A stretch of 64,000 nt of DNA, from NCBI GenBank assembly GCA_965119665.1, contig OZ221974.1, positions 1,553,611 to 1,617,610 of the forward strand, given 5' to 3'. This stretch comes from Dialister sp900541485. GTDB lineage: Bacteria > Bacillota > Negativicutes > Veillonellales > Dialisteraceae. Below the pieces are notes generated by a model that worked only from the letters and a program-made list of their open reading frames with translations, made no database searches and was not told the origin of the DNA. Shown here in pieces: positions 25,328 to 34,779 of this stretch. How positions within the stretch are numbered: position 1 is the first letter of the stretch; each line of letters begins with the position of its first letter. Made by a program: the position numbers and the translations under genes.

Positions 25328-25350
25328 AGTGAGCCCCGGCTCACTTTTTC
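25328..25350 (+). terminator. Leader attenuator hairpin upstream of rimP
   Basis: AGTGAGCC / GGCTCACT followed by TTTTT, located between the promoter and rimP. It is a complete intrinsic terminator inside the 5' leader, so the operon must be read through or antiterminated. Confidence 0.75.
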
Positions 25351-25367
25351 TTATAGTAGGGGGGAAA

Positions 25368-25841
25368 ATGAGTAGAAAAGAAGTTGAATCGGCAGTGGAA
25401 AAATTGCTGGAGCCTGTTTTAGCGGAAAACAAAATTGAATTGGTAGATGTGGAATATGTGCGGGAAAGGAACTGGGTGCTCCGGGTTTTCATTGATAAAG
25501 AAGGCGGTGTAGACTTAAATGACTGCCAGGAAATCAGTGAAAAAGCAGGGGCCGTATTGGACGAAGCAGATGTAATTTCCGATAATTACATGCTCGAGGT
25601 TTCTTCCCCCGGCTTAGACAGGGTAATCAAGAAAGATAAGGATTTTATCCGGTATACAGGCGAAGAAGTGGATGTAAAGCTGTTTGCTCCCACAGAAGAA
25701 ACAAAAGGGGCTAAAGTCTTTACCGCTAGATTAGAAGGATTAAACGAAAACGGAGCAGTCAAGTTACGTCTGCCGGATGAAACATCTGTCGAATTAGATA
25801 AAAATAAAATTTCACAAGTCAGAATACATTTTTCTTTTTAA
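25368..25841 (+). CDS. rimP: Ribosome maturation factor RimP
   Basis: 157 residues from ATG 25368 (AGTAGGGGGG site upstream; an earlier in-frame ATG lies in the attenuator hairpin). Family blocks are IELVDVEYVRERNWVLRVFIDKEGGV and YMLEVSSPGLDRVIKKDKDF. RimP assists 30S assembly. First gene of the nusA-infB operon, as is typical. Confidence 0.95.
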   Translation: MSRKEVESAVEKLLEPVLAENKIELVDVEYVRERNWVLRVFIDKEGGVDLNDCQEISEKAGAVLDEADVISDNYMLEVSSPGLDRVIKKDKDFIRYTGEEVDVKLFAPTEETKGAKVFTARLEGLNENGAVKLRLPDETSVELDKNKISQVRIHFSF

Positions 25842-25859
25842 TGAGGAGGAGTAAAAATC

Positions 25860-26993
25860 GTGAACAGCAATTTACTGGAGGCAGTGAAGGTACTGGTAAA
25901 AGCTAAGAAAGTTGATGAAAATATTATTTTTGATGCCTTGGAAATGGTGCTTTTGACAGCTTATAAAAAAGAATCTGGCAGTAATGCCAAGACATCCATC
26001 TCCTTGGACCGTACGACAGGAGACTATTTTATTTATGCAGAAAAGAATGTTGTTGAAAAAGTAGATCCGGAATCGGAAAATGCCATTAATGAAATTTCTG
26101 TAAAAGAAGCAAAAAAAATCAATAAGGAATATGAAGCGGGAGATATGCTCCGCATAGAGGTAACCCCAAAAGATTTCGGTCGTGTAGCGGCACAGGCGGC
26201 AAAACAGGTACTGATACAGAAATTGAGAGAAGCAGAACGGGGTTCTATTTATGATGAATTTTCCGGAAGAGAAGGAGACATCATTACCGGTACTGTAAAG
26301 TGGAGCGAATCAAGGACGGTTTTTGTCGATTTGGGAAGGGTAGAAGGAATCCTTCCTTTTTCGGAACAGATTGAAGGGGAGACTTTTCAACCAAATGATA
26401 AAATCAAGTGCTATGTGCAGGAAGTAAGAAAAACAACTAAAGGACCGGAAATTATCTTATCCAGGACACATCCCGGTTTGCTGAAGCGGTTGTTTGAAAT
26501 GGCGGTTCCTGAAATTTACAGCGGTACCATAGAAATTAAATCTGTAGTAAGAGAAGCAGGGTCGCGTTCTAAAATTTCTGTATGCGCCATGGATCCCAAT
26601 ATAGATGCTGTGGGTGCTTGTGTAGGCCCGAAGGGACAAAGAGTGCAAAATATTGTTAATGAATTGCATGATGAAAAGATTGATATTGTCCGGTGGGACG
26701 AAGATCCGGCTATATACATTGCCAATGCTCTTTCTCCTGCTAAAGTAGTTTCTGTTTCTGTGTGGGATGAAGAAAAATCTTCGTATGTTATAGTCCCTGA
26801 CTATCAATTGTCGCTTGCTATCGGTAAAGCAGGACAAAACGCAAGATTGGCAGCTAAATTGACCAATTGGAAAATAGATATTAAAAGTGAATCGCAGGCA
26901 GCAGAAGAAGGATTTGGAGATGATGAAGAGGTAGAAGACGATATCCTTGAAGATATTGAACATCCGGTAACAAAGGAGGAGGATAAAGAGTGA
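25860..26993 (+). CDS. nusA: Transcription termination/antitermination factor NusA
   Basis: 377 residues with a GTG start behind GAGGAGG. It contains the N-terminal polymerase-binding domain, an S1 domain (GDIITGTVKWSESRTVFVDLGRVEGILP, about 139-166) and two KH domains with CVGPKGQRVQNI and AIGKAGQNARLAAKL. An acidic tail (residues 345-377) replaces the proteobacterial repeats, which is usual for Firmicutes. Overlaps ylxR by four bases. Confidence 0.96.
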   Translation: MNSNLLEAVKVLVKAKKVDENIIFDALEMVLLTAYKKESGSNAKTSISLDRTTGDYFIYAEKNVVEKVDPESENAINEISVKEAKKINKEYEAGDMLRIEVTPKDFGRVAAQAAKQVLIQKLREAERGSIYDEFSGREGDIITGTVKWSESRTVFVDLGRVEGILPFSEQIEGETFQPNDKIKCYVQEVRKTTKGPEIILSRTHPGLLKRLFEMAVPEIYSGTIEIKSVVREAGSRSKISVCAMDPNIDAVGACVGPKGQRVQNIVNELHDEKIDIVRWDEDPAIYIANALSPAKVVSVSVWDEEKSSYVIVPDYQLSLAIGKAGQNARLAAKLTNWKIDIKSESQAAEEGFGDDEEVEDDILEDIEHPVTKEEDKE

Positions 26994-27256
26994 AAATAAA
27001 AAAAATCCCCCTGCGTATGTGTGTCGGCTGCAAGGAGTTAAAGAACAAAAAAGAACTGTTACGAATTGTGGCACTTCCTACCGGAATGATAGAACTGGAC
27101 CGGACCGGTAAAAAGTCGGGAAGAGGGGTTTATGTATGTAACAGCATTGATTGCTTTCAAAAAGCCTTTGAGTCTCATGGACTCGAACGATCATTAAAAC
27201 GGCCTGTTCCTCGGGATGTATATGATGCGATGAAGGAAGAAATTAAGAATGGATGA
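26990..27256 (+). CDS. ylxR: YlxR family RNA-binding protein (RnpM)
   Basis: 88 residues of DUF448/YlxR with RMCVGCKELKNKKELLRIV and the GRGVYVCNSIDCFQKAF block. The family binds RNA, and in Bacillus it has been linked to RNase P modulation. It sits between nusA and ylxQ with four- and eight-base overlaps, the standard order. Confidence 0.93.
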   Translation: MKIKKIPLRMCVGCKELKNKKELLRIVALPTGMIELDRTGKKSGRGVYVCNSIDCFQKAFESHGLERSLKRPVPRDVYDAMKEEIKNG

Positions 27257-27566
27257 GTCTATTTATAAGTTGCTTGGTCTTTGCAAAAAAGCAGGGCGAC
27301 TTTTAACCGGAAACGAACAGGTTACAGAAGCAATAAAAAAAGGTAAAGGATGCCTGCTTGTGATGGCGGATGATAGTGCGGATAATACAAAGAAAAAATA
27401 CCTTTATTTGGCCGGACAAGCAAAACTGACGACACGATTCTTTGGGCAAAAAGAAAAATTGGGTCGCGCAGTGGGGCAAGAAGTAAGAACTGCAGTTTTA
27501 ATTACAGATCAGGGTTTTGGGAAAACAATTATCCAGAAAATTGATGGCGAAAATACGAAAAGATAG
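27249..27566 (+). CDS. ylxQ: L7Ae-family protein YlxQ
   Basis: 105 residues of the L7Ae/L30e fold: LGLCKKAGRLLTGNEQVTEAIKKGK and CLLVMADDSADNTKKK are the kink-turn-binding signature. The chromosomal role is unresolved. Encoded between ylxR and infB as in most Firmicutes. Confidence 0.93.
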   Translation: MDESIYKLLGLCKKAGRLLTGNEQVTEAIKKGKGCLLVMADDSADNTKKKYLYLAGQAKLTTRFFGQKEKLGRAVGQEVRTAVLITDQGFGKTIIQKIDGENTKR

Positions 27567-27576
27567 GAGGCTGCCT

Positions 27577-30228
27577 ATGCCAAAATATAGAGTATATGAG
27601 TTAGCGAAAATATTTGATAAATCAGCAGAAGAAATTATCGAAGTCTTGCAAAAACATCATATTGAAGTTACAAACAGATTGAATAGTGTAGATGAAGGTG
27701 CAAAAAAAATATTGGAAAATGTGTTTGCACCGAAGCCTAAGAAAACGAAAAGGCCGCCTATGAGGACAGTAAGATTCGACCAGCAAGGTCGGCCTAAAGG
27801 AGCAGATAAGGGGACAGAGTCTAAAAAATCATATTCTTCTTATACTGCCGAATCAGAAAAAGAAGAACCGAAAAATAAGTCTTCATTGAATGAACCGATT
27901 GATTCTAAAGCGCCGGTAAAAACGGGTGAAAGAAAAATCGGCGGGGAAAAGGAACAAGGAAATAAAAATCAGACTCCTTCTCATAAAGGAACCGGGGCAG
28001 ATGTTCCAGTAAAAGAGAAGACCGCTCCAATAATGCATCAACGAAATAAAGATGAAAAAAATGGACAAAGGAATGAACGGACAGATCGAGGTGCTCGTGG
28101 AGACCGTCAACAGCGGGGAGATCGGAACAGAAGACCGCAAGACGGAGACCGCGGTCAGAAGCAGGATAGAAGCGGACGCTCTCAGACGGGTGACCGTAAC
28201 AAAAGGAATGACAGGAACGGTCGTCCGCAAACGGGAGAACGCCAGCAGGGAAATGATAAGAACAGACGTCCACAGTTTGGAAACAGACCGGCCAAAACAG
28301 ATACATCTATAGAAGAAGTGATTCCGGCAACAACTCGGAGAGAAAAACCGGAAAAGAAAAAGACAAGAAAGGACTATGAAAGAAGCCGCAGAGAAAAAGA
28401 AGGCGGATCTCTTATGGCCCGTTCTTTAAATCAGAGTAAGAAGAAAAAGCGGGGGAATGATAAAAAGGTGGCTGTGTATCCGACGGAAATAGAAGTATCA
28501 GGAAGTCTTACCGTTAAGGAACTTGCGGAAAAATTGGGGCGTGAGGTATCCGAGGTTATCAAATATCTGATGATGGATGGTGTTATGGCAACGATCAATC
28601 AGAACTTAGATATGGACACCATTGAAATTTTAGCCGAAGAATTTGGCGTGAAAATTTTACAAGCTGCCGCACCGGAAGATCCGACAGAATATGTACCGGA
28701 AGAAGATAATCCGTCAGATCTTAAGTTAAGACCGGCGGTTGTTACAATTATGGGACATGTCGACCATGGGAAAACCACACTGCTGGATGCATTGCGTTCT
28801 ACAAGTGTAGCTTTACATGAAGCAGGCGGTATTACACAGCGTATCGGTGCTTATCAAATCCGGTATAAAAACCATAAAATTACTTTTCTTGATACACCCG
28901 GGCATGAAGCATTTACGGCCATGAGATCCCGCGGAGCTCAATTAACTGATATTGCAGTTTTGATTGTGGCGGCCGATGATGGTGTTATGCCGCAGACAAT
29001 AGAGGCAATTCACCATGCAAAAAGTGCAGGTGTTCCGATAATTGTTGCTATTAATAAAGTGGATAAACCCGGAGCAAACCCGGACCGTATAAAAGAAGAA
29101 TTATCTCACGAAGGACTCATTGCGGAAGACTGGGGCGGAGATATCATTATGGTTCCGATTTCTGCCAAGAAAAAGCAAGGACTTGATGATTTACTGGAAA
29201 ACATTTTACTTGTGGCAGAAATGCAGGAGTTGAAGGCAAATCCGAATCGCGAAGCTTACGGTATTGTTGTAGAAGCACAGCTTGATAAAGGACGCGGTCC
29301 TGTTATGAGTGTTTTAGTACAAAACGGTACTCTTCGTGTCGGTGACGGAATTTTGGCCGGTAAAAGTTGGGGACGTGTCCGTGCCATGACAAATGAAAAT
29401 GGGCGGAAAATGAAAAATGCAGAACCGGCTGCACCTGCTGAAATATTGGGAATGAACAGTGTCCCTGAAGCAGGAGACAGATTCTTTGTAATGGATGCCA
29501 GCAAAGCAAGAACGATTGCAGAGCTTCGAGCTTCTCTGGCTAAAGATGAGGAAAACAGAAGTGTACAGAAGGTTACTCTTGATAACATCTTTGAAAAAAT
29601 CAAAGAAGGTGAAATGAAGCAGTTGGATATTATTATCAAAGCTGATGTACAGGGGTCTGTAGAGGCACTGGTACAATCTTTCCAGGGGATTAAGAGTGAA
29701 GAAGTCCGTATTTCTATTGTCCACTCTGCGGTAGGTGCGATTAATGAATCAGATGTGATGCTGGCTTCTGCGTCCAATGCATTGATTATCGGATTTAATG
29801 TCCGCCCTGATGCGAATGCGAGAGCTTTGGCAGAAAAAGACAGTGTAGATATCCGATTATATCGTGTCATTTATGATGCGATTGATGATGTGAAAGCAGC
29901 AATGGCCGGTTTGTTGGCGCCTACTATTAGAGAGGTTCTCCTTGGACATGCTGAAGTACGCCAGGTTATTCATACGCCAAAAGTTATTGTGGCAGGATGC
30001 TATGTCCAGGACGGTAAGATAACAAGCAATGCTATGCTGCGTATTGTGAGAGACGGTATTGTTATTCACGAAGGAAAAATCGGTTCGTTACGCCGCTTTA
30101 AAGATGATGTGAAGGAAGTTACCGAAGGGTTTGAATGCGGTATTGCTATTGATTCATATAGAGATGTAAAAGAAGGCGATCAATTAGAAGCATTCAAATT
30201 GGAGGAAGAGGCTGCTGAACTGGAATAA
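27577..30228 (+). CDS. infB: Translation initiation factor IF-2
   Basis: 883 residues from ATG 27577 (ATAGGAGG site; the upstream in-frame ATG lies inside ylxQ). An IF2-N-type domain (residues 1-50) is followed by a very long low-complexity linker (about 60-305) rich in Gly, Asp, Arg, Asn and Gln with repeated GDRN/GDRQ units. The GTPase follows: GHVDHGKTTLLDALR (G1), DTPGHEAF (G3) and NKVDKPGANPD (G4). Domains II to IV are complete to the acidic C-terminus. IF-2 positions initiator tRNA on the 30S subunit. Confidence 0.97.
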   Translation: MPKYRVYELAKIFDKSAEEIIEVLQKHHIEVTNRLNSVDEGAKKILENVFAPKPKKTKRPPMRTVRFDQQGRPKGADKGTESKKSYSSYTAESEKEEPKNKSSLNEPIDSKAPVKTGERKIGGEKEQGNKNQTPSHKGTGADVPVKEKTAPIMHQRNKDEKNGQRNERTDRGARGDRQQRGDRNRRPQDGDRGQKQDRSGRSQTGDRNKRNDRNGRPQTGERQQGNDKNRRPQFGNRPAKTDTSIEEVIPATTRREKPEKKKTRKDYERSRREKEGGSLMARSLNQSKKKKRGNDKKVAVYPTEIEVSGSLTVKELAEKLGREVSEVIKYLMMDGVMATINQNLDMDTIEILAEEFGVKILQAAAPEDPTEYVPEEDNPSDLKLRPAVVTIMGHVDHGKTTLLDALRSTSVALHEAGGITQRIGAYQIRYKNHKITFLDTPGHEAFTAMRSRGAQLTDIAVLIVAADDGVMPQTIEAIHHAKSAGVPIIVAINKVDKPGANPDRIKEELSHEGLIAEDWGGDIIMVPISAKKKQGLDDLLENILLVAEMQELKANPNREAYGIVVEAQLDKGRGPVMSVLVQNGTLRVGDGILAGKSWGRVRAMTNENGRKMKNAEPAAPAEILGMNSVPEAGDRFFVMDASKARTIAELRASLAKDEENRSVQKVTLDNIFEKIKEGEMKQLDIIIKADVQGSVEALVQSFQGIKSEEVRISIVHSAVGAINESDVMLASASNALIIGFNVRPDANARALAEKDSVDIRLYRVIYDAIDDVKAAMAGLLAPTIREVLLGHAEVRQVIHTPKVIVAGCYVQDGKITSNAMLRIVRDGIVIHEGKIGSLRRFKDDVKEVTEGFECGIAIDSYRDVKEGDQLEAFKLEEEAAELE

Positions 30229-30233
30229 TATGT

Positions 30234-30265
30234 AAAAGCGGCATGATTTCTATATGTCGCTTTTT
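30234..30265 (+). terminator. Hairpin between infB and rbfA
   Basis: AAAAGCGGCAT / ATGTCGCTTTT stem (one G-U pair) followed by T. It would partly separate infB from rbfA transcription. Confidence 0.75.
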
Positions 30266-30291
30266 ACTCATTGCAAGATAGTGAGGTATTC

Positions 30292-30642
30292 ATGTCAGAA
30301 CTTAGAGTAAAAAAGGTAGAAGAATTTATCAAGCAAGAAATAGGAAACATGCTGCTGATGGATTTAAAAGATCCGCATTTAGGGTTTGTGACTGTGACCG
30401 GAGTCAAGGTCACGGGCGATCTTAGAGAAGCAATTGTCTATGTCAGCTTGTTTGGTAATGAAGAAAGTAAAAAAGAATCCCTGCTGGTACTGGATAAGTC
30501 AAAAGGGTTTATCAGGAAAGAGTTGGGAAAACGGTTGAAAGTATACTATACACCGTCTATTCGTTTTGAAGAGGATACATCTTTGGATTACGGAATGCAT
30601 ATTGACGGTATTTTAAAAAAAATACATAAGGAGGAACAATGA
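30292..30642 (+). CDS. rbfA: 30S ribosome-binding factor RbfA
   Basis: 116 residues from ATG 30292 (GTGAGGT site). It has the KH-like fold with RVKKVEEFIKQEIGNMLL, DLKDPHLGFVTVTGVKVTGDL and the C-terminal IRFEEDTSLDYGMHIDGIL. It binds 30S precursors near the 5' end of 16S rRNA. Overlaps nrnA by four bases. Confidence 0.95.
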   Translation: MSELRVKKVEEFIKQEIGNMLLMDLKDPHLGFVTVTGVKVTGDLREAIVYVSLFGNEESKKESLLVLDKSKGFIRKELGKRLKVYYTPSIRFEEDTSLDYGMHIDGILKKIHKEEQ

Positions 30643-31604
30643 GTCTGCGTATAGGGCATGCAAAAGAAATTGGAATGGAAGAAACTATTGCGTTTTTGAA
30701 ACAACACGAAAGATTTCTCTTAGTAGGACATGAGCATCCTGATGGAGATGACGTGGGCTCCATCTGTGCGTTGCACAATGTTTTAGTATCTTTAGGAAAA
30801 CAGGCAGACATGGTTCTCCCTGACCCGGTGCCGGAAATATTTCGTCTGGTAAAAACCTCAGAAAAGGTAATGACAGCTATTCCCCCGGATAGAAATTACG
30901 ATGCACTGGTCTTTACGGATTTGGGAAATTTGGAAAGAGGAGGAAATTTTGATTTTCCTGATGTTCCGAGTCTTTGTATTGACCATCACCGCACAAATGA
31001 AAGATATACAGATTTTCTTTATTTAAAATATAAATACGCAGCTACTGCCGAAATGCTTGCAGAGATGTTTTTTGCTATGGGAGTAGAGCTTGATAAAGAT
31101 ACCTGTAATGCTCTGTATATGTCAATCGGAACAGACAGCGGCTTCTTTAAATTCAGTTGCACTTCAGAAAATACTCTGCTTATGGCAAGTCGACTTGTAG
31201 GAATGGGGGCCGATCCTTCTTATATTTCCAACAGACTTGATGAGAAAACGGAAGAGGCTATGAAATGTTACAAGCTGGTGGCTGACACGATACATTCCTA
31301 TCATAACGGAAAAATCGTAGTAGCCTATATGGATGAAGAAGCAATGAAATTAGATGGCGAAAATTCTGATTATTATGCCAGCATACCCCGTTGTATTAAG
31401 GGGGCTGAAATTGCTGCACTTTTCAAGTACAGAGGAAAAGATGAATATCGTGTTTCTCTCCGCTCTCTGAATTATGCCAATGTATCTGAGCTGGCCATGG
31501 AATTTGGCGGCGGAGGTCACTGGAAAGCAGCGGGCTGTACAATAAAAGGACCGCTGGCGGAAGGGGAAGCAAAGTTTGTTGAGGCAGCGGTGAAATATTT
31601 GTAA
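30639..31604 (+). CDS. nrnA: NrnA-type DHH oligoribonuclease/pAp phosphatase
   Basis: 321 residues of the DHH/DHHA1 family. Metal motifs include GHEHPDGDDVGSICAL (about 31-46), a FTDLGN strand, and the DHH of IDHHRTNERYTDF. The DHHA1 end has the GGGGHWKAAG motif. The enzyme degrades short RNA fragments and 3'-phosphoadenosine 5'-phosphate. Placement between rbfA and truB is classical. One-base overlap with truB. Confidence 0.95.
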   Translation: MSLRIGHAKEIGMEETIAFLKQHERFLLVGHEHPDGDDVGSICALHNVLVSLGKQADMVLPDPVPEIFRLVKTSEKVMTAIPPDRNYDALVFTDLGNLERGGNFDFPDVPSLCIDHHRTNERYTDFLYLKYKYAATAEMLAEMFFAMGVELDKDTCNALYMSIGTDSGFFKFSCTSENTLLMASRLVGMGADPSYISNRLDEKTEEAMKCYKLVADTIHSYHNGKIVVAYMDEEAMKLDGENSDYYASIPRCIKGAEIAALFKYRGKDEYRVSLRSLNYANVSELAMEFGGGGHWKAAGCTIKGPLAEGEAKFVEAAVKYL

Positions 31605-32464
31605 TGGATGGTGTTCTGAATGTTTTTAAACCTGCCGGGATGACATCCTTTGATGTGATTGCTTTTTTACGGCGGGTGTACGGACAAAAGAAAATCGGGC
31701 ACGGAGGCACATTAGACCCGATGGCTGCGGGAGTACTGCCTGTTTTCTTGGGCAAGGCTACCCGCCTGATAGAATATGCGCCTATTCATAGAAAAAAATA
31801 TGAAGCAGAATTCATCATGGGGATAGCTACAGACACGGAAGATATGACGGGACGGGTAGTGGAGACGGGTGATGTAAATTCAGACAGGGCGGTATGGGAA
31901 GAAGTGATTTCCAGATACCGGGGGAGGATTAAACAGATACCTTCTCAATATTCTGCCATCCGTGTTAATGGAAAAAGAGCTTATAAATTGGCACGGGAGG
32001 GAGAAGATGTCAAACTTCCCGAACGAGAAGTTGATATTTACCATTTGTCAATCCGAGAAATAAGATTGCCTCGTATATTTTTTTCCGTAGAATGTTCTTC
32101 CGGAACGTATATAAGAGCACTGGGGCGTGATATTGGAAAAGAATTGGGAATTCCGATGACAATGTCATTCCTTTTGCGAACAGCCATGGGGACTTTTACG
32201 ATTGGAGAAGCTAAAACTTTGGAGGAAATAGAGCAATGCCCGGAAGAAAGTATTATTCATGACATACGCTCTCTTTTGACGGATTTGGACTCTGTTCAGC
32301 TTTCAGAAGAGAAAGCAAAGGCCTTTTTACAAGGGAAACGGATTCCTTTTTCTGAGAATATAGGAAAAACTGTTTCTGTATTTTATGAAAATACTTTTCT
32401 GGGCATTGCGGAAGTTAAAGAAAAAATACTTTTCCCAAAGAAAGTTTTTGGTGAGAGTAAATGA
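31604..32464 (+). CDS. truB: tRNA pseudouridine(55) synthase TruB
   Basis: 286 residues; it makes Psi55 in the T loop of tRNAs. The catalytic Asp is in HGGTLDPMAAGVLPV (motif II); KIGHGGT and the KPAGMTSFDV opening are standard. A thumb loop and a short PUA-like C-terminal tail follow. Four-base overlap with ribF. Confidence 0.96.
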   Translation: MDGVLNVFKPAGMTSFDVIAFLRRVYGQKKIGHGGTLDPMAAGVLPVFLGKATRLIEYAPIHRKKYEAEFIMGIATDTEDMTGRVVETGDVNSDRAVWEEVISRYRGRIKQIPSQYSAIRVNGKRAYKLAREGEDVKLPEREVDIYHLSIREIRLPRIFFSVECSSGTYIRALGRDIGKELGIPMTMSFLLRTAMGTFTIGEAKTLEEIEQCPEESIIHDIRSLLTDLDSVQLSEEKAKAFLQGKRIPFSENIGKTVSVFYENTFLGIAEVKEKILFPKKVFGESK

Positions 32465-33381
32465 AAATTATTAACGACTTACATCCGCAAGAACTCCCAA
32501 TGCCGGTAGTGCTTGCCGTAGGATTTTTTGATGGAGTTCACAGAGGGCATCAGGCAGTTCTCAAAGATGCGTTGAAACTTGCAAAAGAAGTGAAGGCAGC
32601 TCCGGTAGTCCTGACCTTTTATCCTCATCCTATGACTGTTTTAGCACCCGATATACCTGTACCGCTTTTATTATCACAAGAAGAAAAAGAAAAAATTATA
32701 GAAGATATGGGATTTCATTATATGATTGTAGTCCGTCCCAGCGTTGATTTTTTAAGAAAAACGGCAGATTATTTTTTGGCAGACTTAGGAGGCCTATATC
32801 ATTTAAAAGGAATTGTTACAGGTGAAAACTTCACTTTCGGTAAAGGTGCAGCAGGGAATGGATTTTTATTAAAAAAATACTTTAAGACCACTTCTGTACA
32901 AGTTCATTTGATTTCTTTAAAAGAAGAAGGCGGAAGGATAATATCAAGTACGGGAATCCGGGAAACTATATTGGCAGGACATATGAAAAAAGCTGCTCGG
33001 TTACTTGGGAGAAATTATGTAATCCGTGGTGATATTATTCATGGTTTTAAAAGAGGAATGCAGCTTACAGGATTTCCTACAGCAAACTTGAGACCTGAGA
33101 GAGGAAGGATTATCCCAAAAGATGGCGTGTATGCCACCAGAGCAAGGATAAGGGGACATTCATATCCGGCAGTAACAAATGTGGGGAGAAATCCGACGTT
33201 TGGGAATGAAAACCGTAGTATAGAGAGCTTTATTATTTCTTTTGATGAAAATATTTATGACGCACCTTTTGAGTTGGAATGGATAGACAGAATTCGTGAT
33301 GAAATTAAGTTTGACAGTGTAGATTTATTGAAAGAGCAGATAAAAAAAGATATTGACACAGCGAAAAAATTATTAAGATAG
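32461..33381 (+). CDS. ribF: Bifunctional riboflavin kinase/FAD synthetase RibF
   Basis: 306 residues. The N-terminal FMN adenylyltransferase domain has AVGFFDGVHRGHQAVL (nucleotidyltransferase motif), a VVLTFYPHPM block and TGENFTFGKGAAG. The C-terminal riboflavin kinase domain begins near residue 183 with RGDIIHGFKRG and has GFPTANL. The end is typical. It is the last gene of the infB operon and is followed by a terminator. Confidence 0.96.
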   Translation: MKIINDLHPQELPMPVVLAVGFFDGVHRGHQAVLKDALKLAKEVKAAPVVLTFYPHPMTVLAPDIPVPLLLSQEEKEKIIEDMGFHYMIVVRPSVDFLRKTADYFLADLGGLYHLKGIVTGENFTFGKGAAGNGFLLKKYFKTTSVQVHLISLKEEGGRIISSTGIRETILAGHMKKAARLLGRNYVIRGDIIHGFKRGMQLTGFPTANLRPERGRIIPKDGVYATRARIRGHSYPAVTNVGRNPTFGNENRSIESFIISFDENIYDAPFELEWIDRIRDEIKFDSVDLLKEQIKKDIDTAKKLLR

Positions 33382-33414
33382 AGAGCAGGTCTTCAGGGAT
33401 TGCTCTCTATTTTA
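33378..33414 (+). terminator. Terminator after ribF
   Basis: ATAGAGAGCA / TGCTCTCTAT perfect stem overlapping the ribF stop codon, then TTTTA. Confidence 0.9.
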
Positions 33415-33515
33415 ATAATTGACATTCTATAGGGTATAGAATTACAATAAACTTATTCTTTATACAGCCTTTAATTGTATAAGCGGCATTTATGTATAAA
33501 AAGGAGACATGTGAA

Positions 33516-34715
33516 ATGGCTATTTGTTTTTCTGAAGTACTCGCAAAAATGAAGGGATCCGATTTGGGACCGCTTTTGGCACTGACTGCCCAGCCGGATA
33601 TTATTTCTTTTGCAGGAGGGCTTCCTGCACCGAAAACATTTCCGTTAAAAGATTTAACAGAGGTGGCATGTAAAGTAAGAGAAGAAGACGGAGCAGGAGC
33701 TATGCAATATGGGCCGTCTTTAGGATTTATGGGACTTCGTGAGGCGATTGCAGAACGTATGAATCGTATGTACATGCCTATGGGAATGGAAAAAGTAGAA
33801 GCCAAAAATATTATGATTGTTACAGGCTCTCAGCAGGGGCTAGATATTACGGGCCGTGTTTTTCTTGATAAAGATGATGTAGTTCTTATTGAAAGTCCGT
33901 CCTATTTGGGCGCTATCGGTGCATTTGCATTGGAACAGCCGAAGTTTATTGAAGTACCGACAGATGAGGAAGGCATGATTCCGGAAGAACTGGAAAGGTT
34001 ACTGGAAAATACAGAAAGAGTGAAGTTTATATATGCCATTCCGAATTATCAGAATCCTACAGGTATCTGCTGGTCTTTAGAAAGACGACAAAAGTTAATG
34101 GAACTTGCTACAAAATACGAGATTCCTGTTTTTGAAGATAATCCGTATGGAGATCTCCGTTTTGAAGGAGAAGAGATTGCACCGCTGATTTCCATGGATC
34201 CCAAACATTTGGTAATTTATTCCGGCACCTTTTCTAAAACTCTTGCACCGGGAATGAGATTAGCATGGCTTGTTTGCAATGATGAGATTCTCGCCAAAAT
34301 GGATTTGGTTAAGGGATCTACAGATTTGCATACACCGTCGGTTACCCAGCGAGAGGTAGCTATGTATATGAAAAATTATGATTTTGAGGCACATGTACAG
34401 GAAAATTGTCAGTTATATGCACACCGTCGTGATATTATGTGTGATTCCATAAAAAAATATTTTCCGGAAAATGTGCATTGTACCTATCCGCACGGAGGAT
34501 TATTTCTTTGGGTAGAATTACCTGAAAATTGTGATTCCCGTGAGCTTTTTGCAGAAGCTATTAAACGGAAAGTTGCTTATGTACCGGGAGACAGTTTCTT
34601 TCCTGCATCAGGCAAGAAAAATTATTTCCGCTTAAATTTTTCTTATAATGACGATGATGTAATTGAGGAAGGCATTAAGCGCTTAGGTGAGGCAATCAAA
34701 GCCTATTTGAAATAA
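33516..34715 (+). CDS. PLP-dependent aminotransferase (class I/II, MocR/LysN-like)
   Basis: 399 residues from ATG 33516 (AAGGAG site nine bases upstream). Family features are ISFAGGLPAPKTFPL near the N-terminus, TGSQQGLDITGRVFLDKDD, the cofactor-binding IYAIPNYQNPTG and EDNPYGDLRFEG, and the Schiff-base Lys in YSGTFSKTLAPGMRLAW. These resemble 2-aminoadipate/aromatic aminotransferases of the MocR-like group without its regulator domain. The amino-acid substrate is not evident. It is a single-gene unit. Confidence 0.9.
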   Translation: MAICFSEVLAKMKGSDLGPLLALTAQPDIISFAGGLPAPKTFPLKDLTEVACKVREEDGAGAMQYGPSLGFMGLREAIAERMNRMYMPMGMEKVEAKNIMIVTGSQQGLDITGRVFLDKDDVVLIESPSYLGAIGAFALEQPKFIEVPTDEEGMIPEELERLLENTERVKFIYAIPNYQNPTGICWSLERRQKLMELATKYEIPVFEDNPYGDLRFEGEEIAPLISMDPKHLVIYSGTFSKTLAPGMRLAWLVCNDEILAKMDLVKGSTDLHTPSVTQREVAMYMKNYDFEAHVQENCQLYAHRRDIMCDSIKKYFPENVHCTYPHGGLFLWVELPENCDSRELFAEAIKRKVAYVPGDSFFPASGKKNYFRLNFSYNDDDVIEEGIKRLGEAIKAYLK

Positions 34716-34728
34716 AAATAAATGAACT

Positions 34729-34764
34729 AAAAAAGACCGTGTCCGGATGGGCATGGCCTTTTTT
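34729..34764 (+). terminator. Terminator after the aminotransferase gene
   Basis: AAAAAAG through GTCC, loop, GGGC through CTTTTTT; one mismatch and G-U pairs. Confidence 0.85.
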
Positions 34765-34779
34765 GATTTATGAAAAGAC

